Origin: Lotus japonicus
Lineage: Eukaryota; Streptophyta; Magnoliopsida; Fabales; Fabaceae
Assembly: GCF_012489685.1 (NCBI RefSeq)
Contig: NC_080043.1
Location: 80,120,292-80,184,291, forward strand
DNA length: 64,000 nucleotides
Direction: 5' to 3'
The first letter of the stretch is position 1; every line of letters starts with the position of its first letter. The notes beneath the pieces are model-generated. The model ran no database searches, was not told the DNA's origin, and saw nothing but the letters and a program-made list of their open reading frames with translations. The translations under genes and the position numbers were made by a program. Shown one piece after another: positions 57,078-64,000 of the stretch.

Positions 57078-60000
57078 ATGTACCCCCCTACATTAGTTTT
57101 TATGATAATGTGTTGGAACTGTAGAGGCACTAATAGCAGTAGTTTCCCTCGACTGATTAGGGACCTGAAGAAAGTTCACAACATCAATATGTTGATCTTA
57201 GTTGAAACCCACTCTAGTGGAGATAAAGCAAGGAAAGTTGCTGGTAGCCTTGGATTTGATAGCTTTGAAATAGTTGATAGCATTGGGCAAGCAGGAGGTA
57301 TCTGGTGCCTGTGGAATTCCTTCACAATCACTCTAGACAGAATTTTCTCCTCTTCTCAAATGTTGCACATGTCTATAAAAAGGAACCATGAAAGGTTGTG
57401 GTACATTACAGCAGTTTATGCTAAGCCTAACCAGATGGGGAGAAGGGATCTATGGAACCAGTTGACAGCCATCCATGAAGATATGGAGGAACCTTGGTGC
57501 ATCCTAGGGGACTTCAATGCTACTCTTCATGACTTTGAGAGAATAGGGGGATCTAATGCCCCCCCTAGAGGCTCCCAGGCCTTCCGAGATACTGTGAACA
57601 GATGTGGGCTCATTGATGCAGGTTTTGTGGGAAACCCTTTCACTTGGAAAAGGGGGAGCATACAAGAAAGATTAGATAGAGTGCTTTGCAATATGGACTG
57701 GAGGATCAAGTTTCCATCTGCCACTGTGTTCCACCTCCATAATCTGAAGTCTGATCACTCACCTCTCCTTTTGCAGCTTTCAGTGAACCAGAGAAGTGAC
57801 CCCTCTAGAAGGCCTTTCAGGTTCCAGGCAGCCTGGCTTTCTCACTCAGACTTCTCTCCCTTTCTCAAATCTGTCTGGAGAAATGAGGGAGACTGGAATG
57901 ATAATATAGAATCCTTGAGGAAGCAGCTTTCTGATTGGAATAGAAATGTCTTTGGCAATATTTTCTTGAAAAAGAAGCAAATTATGAACCGACTGAATGG
58001 TATTGAGAGAAGCAGAGCCAGACATAACAACCCCTTCTTGATGGATCTCCAAGCTAAACTCTGGAAGGAGTACGAGGAAATCCTGTTCCAAGAAGAGGTC
58101 CTCTGGTACCAAAAGTCTAGATGCAAATGGCTGAAATTTGGGGACAAGAACTCCAAGTACTTCCATGGAACTACAATGATCAGAAGAAAGAAAAACAGAA
58201 TAGAAGCACTCCAGGATGAAAATGGTAATTGGATTCATACCAATGATGGGGACAGGTTGGAGGTTTTAGTTAATAATTTCTTTCGAAACCTTTACAACTC
58301 TGATGGACCTACTGAACCTTTTTGTGTGACTGGAGCTTTTCCCCTTCTCCAAGCAGAGGATAGAGATAACCTTTCCTCCAGTGTGTCAAATGAAGAGATC
58401 AGAACTGCCCTGTTTAGTATGGGGGACTACAAAGCTCCTGGCAGTGATGGTTTCCAAGTAGTTTTCTACAAAAGTAATTGGGTTACTGTCGGTCCTAGCA
58501 TCTGCAACCTTGTCAAGAACATCTTCAACAACCCTGACTCAGTGAAGCATGTAAATGACACCTTGATTGTTTTGATCCCAAAAGTGGAACCAGCGGTGTC
58601 AATGAAGCAAATGAGACCAATAAGTCTCTGCAATGTATCATACAAAATTGTCTCAAAAATTCTGGCATCTAGACTCAGAATTATAATGGGTCAGATGGTT
58701 GGCCCAACCCAATGCAGCTTTGTCCCCGGGAGACAAAGCGGGGACAATATCATCATCACCCAAGAGGTAATCCACTCGATGAGAACCAGGAAAGGCAAAG
58801 TGGGGTGGATGGCCCTGAAGATTGATCTAGAAAAAGCTTACGACAGAATCAGTTGGGAGTTTATTTTGGAAACCCTCCAGGACATGCAACTTCCAGACAA
58901 CTTCACCCAACTTGTGTATGCTTGCATATCTACAGTGAAAATGAGAGTGCTTCTGAATGGGGAACCTCGCCAAGATTTTACCCCTTCCAGAGGCATTAGG
59001 CAGGGTGATCCAATATCGCCCTACCTGTTCGTCCTATGTATGGAACGACTGTCCCACTTGATTAGCTTGGCAGTGAGCAAAGGGTTTTGGAAACCTATCA
59101 AACTATGCAGGTCTGGTCCCAGCCTCTCTCATCTCTCCTTCGCAGACGACTTGGTGCTTTTTGCTGAAGCTAATGAAGAGCAAGTGGAAGTTATTAAAGG
59201 GATTCTTAAGATCTTCTGCACCAGCTCAGGCCAAAAACTGAATAATGACAAAACAAGGATCTTTTTCTCAAAGAATGTCCATAATACAGTTAGGGACCAT
59301 CTCAGTTCCATCTTTGGGTTCTCTAGAACTAGTGATCTAGGCAAGTACCTAGGTGTGCCCCTCCACCATAAGAGAGTAAACAAGCAAACTTTCCAATTTG
59401 TCCTTGACAAGGCAAGCCATCGCCTATCTCAGTGGAAAGCCAACTCCTTGTCCTTTGCTGGGAGACTCACCTTGACAAAATCTGTGTTATCAGCTCTTCC
59501 TTCTTATGTGATGCAAACCTCTTACCTCCCTATCTCAGTTTGCAATGATCTGGATCGAAAAAGTCGGGCTTTCCTTTGGGGAGACCTACCAGGAATTAGG
59601 AAATCCCACCTGTTAAAGTGGGATAAGGTCTGTACTCCCCTGTTTCAAGGGGGATTGGGCCTGAGACTTTCTGTGCACTCGAATAGAGCTTTCATGATGA
59701 AAGCCACCTGGGATGTTTGCTCTAAACCTGATAAACTATGGGTTCAAGTTGTCAGGGCTAAGTATAAATGCAGCATTGACACCCTTCCAGTTTTTAACAA
59801 AGCTAGGAACCCCTCAAACCTCTGGAGAGGTGTGTGCAGGAACTGGCCTTTGGTGGAGAGGAAGTTAGCGTGGAGCCTTGGAGATGGAAGGGGGACTAGA
59901 TTTTGGCTTGATAACTGGCTGCCAGCTTTTTCCCCTCTTGCTGGTCATGCAAGGATAACTCTTTCTGACCATGATATGCAGCAGAGGACCTCAGACTTTG

Positions 60001-61202
60001 TCAACCAGTTAGGCCTCTGGGACATCTATAGGCTTGATACCTACCTGCCGCGAATCATAGTGGAGCACATAATTACCTTGCCTCCCCTTAACCCAGAGAA
60101 CGACATAGATTTGTTGGTTTGGGATGGATCAGTGGATGGCTCCTTCTCTGTGAAATCCGCGTACATGTCTATCTCCATAAGCGATGATCTCCAGGTGGAC
60201 AAAAGCCACTTCAAAGCCTTATGGAAATGGAGAGGGCCGCAGAGAATTAAACTTATGCTCTGGAAGGCTGCTAACAACATCTTGATGACTAATGAGCAGA
60301 GGATGAAGAGGCATATCTCAGACTCAGGGTTCTGTCCAAGATGTCCAACGCTGGTGGAGAACACTACACATGTCCTCAGGGACTGCCCCTTCGCCAGGGA
60401 AGTGTGGGCTCATTTTCTCCCACCAAGCAACACAAGAACTTTCTTTACTGCTGATAGAGTAGAATGGCTAGAAGCAAACATCATTGATCAATCGAAGGGA
60501 GGCTTGAATATCCCGTGGTGTATTGAGTTTGGTATCATTCTGAACATGATTTGGACGGCAAGGAATGAGCTTGTCTTCGAAAGATTGGGTCACACCCCAG
60601 TTGTTGTGTGCAGCAAAATAAAGAAGCTTTCTCAAGATTTTCTTTATACGCTCACGGATGCTACGGATGATGCTCTTATTCAAAGGGCTCATGGTACAGG
60701 AGATCTTAGATGGGTTCCTCCTAACGATGATTGGATCAAAATTAACACCGATGGATCCTACTCCCCAGTTTCCAACCTTGCTGCTTGTGGAGGTGTCTTG
60801 AGAGACCACAATGGTAATTATCTTGTCGGGTTCTCTGCCTTACTGGGAAGATGCTCAATTAATTTTGCAGAGCTTTGGGGCATCTATCATGGGGCTAAGT
60901 TAGCTTTGGATAGAGGCTTCAAGAAGGTGATGATTGAGTCAGACTCTGCTTTTGCTGTCAACCTTGTCAACAAAGGTTGTCTACCGTCAAAGCCAGTTGC
61001 TGCCTTAGTCAAGAACATCAAAATGACCCTCAGTAATTTTGACCAGGTACACCTAAAGCATGTGTTTAGAGAAATTAACTCTGTTGCCGAAGCCTTCGCA
61101 AAAAATGGATTGGGTTTGTTGATGGATTTTAGGATTTATGATGCTATTCCTTCTTTTATTTCTGTAGCGCTAATGCATGACTCTTGTAACACCCTCTTGT
61201 AG
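57078..61202 (+). CDS. LINE ORF2: endonuclease, reverse transcriptase, RNase H
   Basis: About 1374 codons from the ATG at 57078. A GTG at 57072 and an ATG at 57102 are alternatives, and the first conserved block is MCWNCRG. The APE-type endonuclease shows WNCRG, LVETHS, ILGDFNATL, RLDRVL and SDHSPL. The RT region shows KAPGSDGF, RPISLCNVSYKIVSKILA, KIDLEKAYDRISWEF, GIRQGDPISPYLF and the catalytic FADD (near residue 690). A zinc-binding region zf-RVT has CPRCP and THVLRDCPFAREVW. At the C-terminus is an RNase H domain (INTDGSY, GGVLRD, AELWGIYHGAKLAL, ESDS), whose last motif reads NSVAEAFA where NxxAD is usual. The TRIM insertion replaced the last seven codons before the original stop by Leu-stop. 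Confidence 0.92.
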   Translation: MYPPTLVFMIMCWNCRGTNSSSFPRLIRDLKKVHNINMLILVETHSSGDKARKVAGSLGFDSFEIVDSIGQAGGIWCLWNSFTITLDRIFSSSQMLHMSIKRNHERLWYITAVYAKPNQMGRRDLWNQLTAIHEDMEEPWCILGDFNATLHDFERIGGSNAPPRGSQAFRDTVNRCGLIDAGFVGNPFTWKRGSIQERLDRVLCNMDWRIKFPSATVFHLHNLKSDHSPLLLQLSVNQRSDPSRRPFRFQAAWLSHSDFSPFLKSVWRNEGDWNDNIESLRKQLSDWNRNVFGNIFLKKKQIMNRLNGIERSRARHNNPFLMDLQAKLWKEYEEILFQEEVLWYQKSRCKWLKFGDKNSKYFHGTTMIRRKKNRIEALQDENGNWIHTNDGDRLEVLVNNFFRNLYNSDGPTEPFCVTGAFPLLQAEDRDNLSSSVSNEEIRTALFSMGDYKAPGSDGFQVVFYKSNWVTVGPSICNLVKNIFNNPDSVKHVNDTLIVLIPKVEPAVSMKQMRPISLCNVSYKIVSKILASRLRIIMGQMVGPTQCSFVPGRQSGDNIIITQEVIHSMRTRKGKVGWMALKIDLEKAYDRISWEFILETLQDMQLPDNFTQLVYACISTVKMRVLLNGEPRQDFTPSRGIRQGDPISPYLFVLCMERLSHLISLAVSKGFWKPIKLCRSGPSLSHLSFADDLVLFAEANEEQVEVIKGILKIFCTSSGQKLNNDKTRIFFSKNVHNTVRDHLSSIFGFSRTSDLGKYLGVPLHHKRVNKQTFQFVLDKASHRLSQWKANSLSFAGRLTLTKSVLSALPSYVMQTSYLPISVCNDLDRKSRAFLWGDLPGIRKSHLLKWDKVCTPLFQGGLGLRLSVHSNRAFMMKATWDVCSKPDKLWVQVVRAKYKCSIDTLPVFNKARNPSNLWRGVCRNWPLVERKLAWSLGDGRGTRFWLDNWLPAFSPLAGHARITLSDHDMQQRTSDFVNQLGLWDIYRLDTYLPRIIVEHIITLPPLNPENDIDLLVWDGSVDGSFSVKSAYMSISISDDLQVDKSHFKALWKWRGPQRIKLMLWKAANNILMTNEQRMKRHISDSGFCPRCPTLVENTTHVLRDCPFAREVWAHFLPPSNTRTFFTADRVEWLEANIIDQSKGGLNIPWCIEFGIILNMIWTARNELVFERLGHTPVVVCSKIKKLSQDFLYTLTDATDDALIQRAHGTGDLRWVPPNDDWIKINTDGSYSPVSNLAACGGVLRDHNGNYLVGFSALLGRCSINFAELWGIYHGAKLALDRGFKKVMIESDSAFAVNLVNKGCLPSKPVAALVKNIKMTLSNFDQVHLKHVFREINSVAEAFAKNGLGLLMDFRIYDAIPSFISVALMHDSCNTLL

Positions 61203-61562
61203 GATCACGCGCTTACCACTACGCCAAAACCAATTGGTGTTAGTGAGGGCGCAACGTTATTTCTTATAGCGTAGCAGACAGCACCCCGTTTCGAATGCTA
61301 CCTGCAGGCAGGATGCTGGCCCACCTGGACCCAACAATCCCCCCCCCAGCACCTGCCAGCCAAACTAGCTGCACAGCATGCCTTCCGTGGGATTCGAACA
61401 CGGGACCTAGCTCTGATACCACTTGTAGGATCACGCGCTTACCACTACGCCAAAACCAATTGGTGTTAGTGAGGGCGCAACGTTATTTCTTATAGCGTAG
61501 CAGACAGCGCCCCGTTTCGAATGCTACCTGCAGGCAGGATGCTGGCCCACCTGGACCCAACA
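61198..61562 (-). mobile_element. TRIM retroelement inserted in the LINE
   Basis: Two direct repeats of 139 bp (61198-61336 and 61424-61562) differ at one base and are bounded by TG...CA on both strands. They are flanked by a perfect 5-bp duplication CCTCT (61193-61197 and 61563-61567). Read on the minus strand, the first LTR is followed after two bases by TGGTATCAGAGC, the tRNA-Met primer site, and the 87-bp interior ends in a polypurine run of nine G (GGGGGGGGGATTG) before the second LTR. It has no coding capacity, as for TRIMs. It spans the ORF2 stop region and overlaps its last codons. Confidence 0.95.
61410..61421 (-). promoter_or_regulatory. Primer-binding site of the TRIM
   Basis: TGGTATCAGAGC on the minus strand, complementary to the 3' end of initiator tRNA-Met. 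Confidence 0.9.
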
Positions 61563-61630
61563 CCTCTATCATAGAGGTGGTTCTCCTTAGCTTGGGCGTT
61601 TAGCCCCGTAATGAATAAAAAAAAAAAAAA

Positions 61631-61645
61631 GGTAAAAGGAAGGGG
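61631..61645. repeat. LINE target-site duplication, right copy
   Basis: Exact match of GGTAAAAGGAAGGGG to 55157-55171. Confidence 0.95.
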
Positions 61646-62109
61646 TTTATATTATGACATTTGTACTTACAATAGGTTTTTAGTAACATTTATCATTTTT
61701 TAATGTTTTAGGCGAAATTGGTCCTAAGATTAAATCAAGTGGTTTGTGAAGCTATATTCAAGAACATAAAGTGAAGGAATCAGCTAGGAAGAAAAGATTG
61801 ACTTGACATTTACATAAAGTTACTAATGTAAAGGTCAAGTCAATTTGACTTATTAATATTTAAAAAAATTCCTAAAATTGTAAATAATAATTAAAAATTA
61901 AAGTTTTAATATGAGAAATTGATTTTTACCAAATTGTAATAATATAATGAATAAAAAATTTATTAATAAATTATCAATATTTTTATTAATGCCAGTCAAT
62001 TTAGTTTTAAAAAAAAAAACATGAGTCAATTTCACTTTTAATTATATCATTATTATTTTTTTAATTTTTTCTCAAATTGTGATTAAAAATTAATATTTAA
62101 AAATGATAT
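61646..62109. other. Continuation of the LINE landing site, AT-rich
   Basis: The sequence that was joined to 55156 before the LINE arrived. No gene is recognised. Two copies of GTCAAGTCAATTTGACTT-like words occur near 61830-62030. Confidence 0.4.
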
Positions 62110-62118
62110 TTTTATTTT

Positions 62119-63104
62119 GAGTAAAATACACTTACCCCCTCAAGGTTTGCTAGAAAAACACTCCACCCCATTCTTATTCAAAATATACACTCCACCCCAC
62201 TCATTTTATCAAGTTAACCTCATTCAAAAAGATACTAACGGAATATTCCATTCAAATCAAAATTATTTAATGTAAACTTATTTTTCCTTTTTTTTCCAGA
62301 AAAAAACGTCACTTTCTAATATTTGACCAAACAAATATTCTCAATGCTTACATACTGTTGGAGCTGGTATATAAAGTAACCATTTTATAAAATAATTCAA
62401 GAATAAATATGTATGAAATAGTTTTAAATTAAAACTTATGGTAAAAGTACGTTAAACTTCCACTCCATAAAAGAATATAAAGTTATATTATTATTTTAAT
62501 TAATTAATTAATTTGGATAATATGATCGCGTTGGTTATAACATGTTAAATGTTAAAGTATATATTACTTTAGTAATTGAAAATGAGGGATGTTATAGATA
62601 TATGATAAGAGAATTTTATTAAATAATATTCATACATTACTCAATGAATTCATAAGCAACATTTTTTTATAAATCTAGGAAAAAGAAATTTAATCAGTAT
62701 TTATTTGGTCAAATTTTAATTAGTATGAAATTAATTTTGAAATATTTTTATATAATTCACTATTTATAAAAATCCTTTATAAACTGGGTATTACTAGTAA
62801 TTGTGATGTTATATTCTTTTTTGTTGAAACTAACGTTTTTTTTTAAATGGAACTGACGTTAAACGATTTTTATTTGAAAGTGAGGTTTTTTTTTTGAAAA
62901 AAATAAAATAAAAAATAACCAGAAAAAAAAGAAATGGAAAATTAAGTTTACATTAAATAATTTTGATTTGAATGGAATATTCCGTTAGCATCTTTTACAT
63001 GGAGTTAACATGATAAAATGAGTGTGGTGGAGTGTATATTTTGAATAAGAATGGGGTAGAGTATTTTTCTAGCAAACCTTGAGGTGTGTAAGTGTATTTT
63101 ACTC
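62119..63104. mobile_element. MULE-like element with long TIRs
   Basis: About 180 bp at each end are inverted copies. They start GAGTAAAATACACTTACCCC and share TTTGCTAGAAAA, CACTCCACCCCA and GGAATATTCC (62240-62257 and 62974-62991). A perfect 9-bp duplication TTTTATTTT flanks the element (62110-62118 and 63105-63113), as for Mutator-like elements, though its low complexity weakens that. The AT-rich interior has no ORF. It lies about 570 bp before the cytochrome b5 start codon. Confidence 0.78.
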
Positions 63105-63113
63105 TTTTATTTT

Positions 63114-63671
63114 TCAAAAACTGAACATTTTTTTATTAGTTATTAATATTAATATAATGAATAGTTTAATGGTTATTAATAATTAATTAATATTTTTATG
63201 AATGTATTGGTCAAATGAAGTTTATATATATATATATATATATTGAATGTTTATAAAATATATTAAACTTCCCTAAATAAATAAAAAATTCATATTCGTG
63301 TCTAACGAGGAGAGAGAAAGATATAAACGTATGGTTTAACTTTTAAGAGTAATATTTTATTTATACGGTCAAAATAAATTATTTTAATGTTGTCACGAGC
63401 GTTACAAACGAGGACTCAGTGGTTTTAGATACAAATAGTTTGAGTTGTTGTTGTTGTTGTTGGCAGACAAATAACATTATCTCTAACTGGTCAAGCGTTG
63501 TCTAAGCCCACCAACCATTTTCTGTAAGAATTTTTCTTCTTCAACTTTTACTTTCAAATCAAATGTATGTTTGTGATTTTCTTTCTTCTTTCACTTCTGT
63601 AATCTGATTATTTTCTCTTTTGTGTTTTATCAACAATCTGTGTGTGGGGTTTGCCAGTCAAAGAGACACTC
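63114..63671 (+). promoter_or_regulatory. Promoter and leader region of the cytochrome b5 gene
   Basis: AT-rich DNA with a short TA tract (about 63226-63242) and a GTT microsatellite (63445-63461). The CT-rich stretch just before the start codon looks like a plant leader and may hold a 5'UTR intron. No unambiguous TATA box was chosen. Confidence 0.4.
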
Positions 63672-63758
63672 ATGGCTTCAAACTCCAAGCTTTTGACCTT
63701 TGAGGATGTGGCTCTGCACAATCACAAGAAGGATTGCTGGATCATAATCAATGGAAAG
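63672..63758 (+). CDS. CB5: Cytochrome b5, first coding exon (partial gene)
   Basis: The ATG at 63672 opens MASNSKLLTFEDVALHNHKK, then DCWIIINGK, and stops at a clean donor (GGAAAG|GTCTGT) in phase 0. In plant cytochrome b5 the next exon resumes with VYDVT/S and the HPGG heme ligand motif, which lie beyond the window. The family comprises small tail-anchored ER hemoproteins that pass electrons to desaturases, hydroxylases and P450s. The N-terminal pattern LTF-DV--HN--KDCW-II-GK is diagnostic. Position next to TAC1 fits Arabidopsis CB5-C (At2g46650). Confidence 0.85.
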
Positions 63759-64000
63759 GTCTGTTTGTTTCTTGATCTGTTTTCTCATAGTTTATCTGTT
63801 TAGATTTCTGGGATGAATGATGAATCTGATTTGTTCTGTTAGCTGCTCCTATTGCATATGGTATGAGAGAATTGATTGAGTACTAGGCTTTTTTTTTTTT
63901 ACTTGATTTGACATGCTTTGAAAGGGGGCTGAATTGGGGTTCAATGTTTCCTCAGCTTGAATTTTTATCAGTGTTTGTTTGTTGATCTGTTTTCCCATAG
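63759..64000 (+). other. Intron 1 of the cytochrome b5 gene (incomplete)
   Basis: T-rich with no exon-like stretch before the window ends. The phrase TTTGTTTNTTGATCTGTTTTC occurs at both ends (63763 and 63975), a small direct repeat. Confidence 0.6.

Larger units (their letters stand above)
55172..61630 (+). mobile_element. L1-type LINE with intact ORF1 and nearly intact ORF2
   Basis: Bounded by a perfect 15-bp duplication (55157-55171 and 61631-61645), ending in a 14-A tail (61617-61630). ORF1 and ORF2 are both free of stops. The element starts only two bases before the ORF1 ATG, so it has no 5'UTR. This suggests 5' truncation or an incomplete start. A 365-bp TRIM (61198-61562) lies between the last ORF2 codons and the tail. 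Ignoring the TRIM, the LINE is about 6.1 kb. Confidence 0.93.

Noticed and set aside
56365..60809. Minus-strand ORFs within the LINE
   Set aside because: They are antisense shadows of ORF1 and ORF2.

Overview
The window is nuclear DNA of a dicot plant. It is AT-rich, has GT-AG introns, a nuclear tRNA-Glu gene without an encoded CCA, single-copy plant genes, and a dense load of Helitrons, MITEs, LTR elements and a LINE. The protein sequences and repeat style look papilionoid-legume-like, but that is an impression and not something I can prove here.

Five host protein genes form the backbone, widely spaced: a RABA3-type Rab GTPase (8300-9681, +), an intronless BCS1-like AAA-ATPase (12043-13473, -), a Pro/Ser-rich protein of unknown function (39394-40152, +), a TAC1-type IGT gene for branch or tiller angle (47453-48878, +, possibly with a 3'UTR exon near 51088), and the first coding exon of a cytochrome b5 (from 63672, + and running out of the window). 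From memory, Arabidopsis has At2g46620 (AAA-ATPase), At2g46630, At2g46640 (TAC1) and At2g46650 (CB5-C) in a row, and RABA3 (At1g01200) in the sister duplicated block. The window therefore looks like one conserved block whose spacers were filled by transposons. A tRNA-Glu(CTC) lies at 6998-7070.

Region by region. 1-2300: a Tourist-like MITE and a long-TIR, Pack-MULE-like element carrying a broken ANTH-domain (clathrin assembly) gene fragment. 2500-6000: nested Helitron remnants with typical 3' hairpin plus CTAG ends. 7-13.5 kb: tRNA, RABA3, an LTR remnant, AAA-ATPase. 13.5-23.7 kb: LTR remnants including a solo LTR with a perfect 5-bp TSD, a second Helitron body split by a 1.08-kb TIR element, and a bHLH (MYC_N) pseudogene split by a GC-rich hAT MITE. 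23.7-26.8 kb: a Stowaway-like MITE next to a 5'-truncated, decayed Ty1/copia element. 28-36 kb: a HAESA-like LRR-kinase pseudogene fragment, a tandem duplication, a head-to-head inverted pair (plus a third partial copy) of LRK10L/WAK-type ectodomain pseudogenes, and a small non-autonomous copia-like element. 36.7-46.1 kb: several foldback or TIR MITEs around the Pro/Ser-rich gene. 47.4-51.2 kb: TAC1. 52.1-53.1 kb: a near-complete palindromic MULE derivative with a MULE-transposase fragment in its loop. 53.7-61.6 kb: a decayed retroelement with a hAT MITE and an almost intact L1-type LINE (both ORFs open, 15-bp TSD, poly-A tail). Its last codons were overwritten by a very young 365-bp TRIM. 62.1-63.1 kb: another MULE-like foldback element just upstream of the cytochrome b5 gene.

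No prokaryotic-style operon, CRISPR array or novel enzyme system is visible. The unusual material is transposon biology: captured gene pieces, hairpin-forming loci that could feed small-RNA pathways, and a TRIM with tRNA-like A and B boxes that remodelled the end of a LINE ORF.
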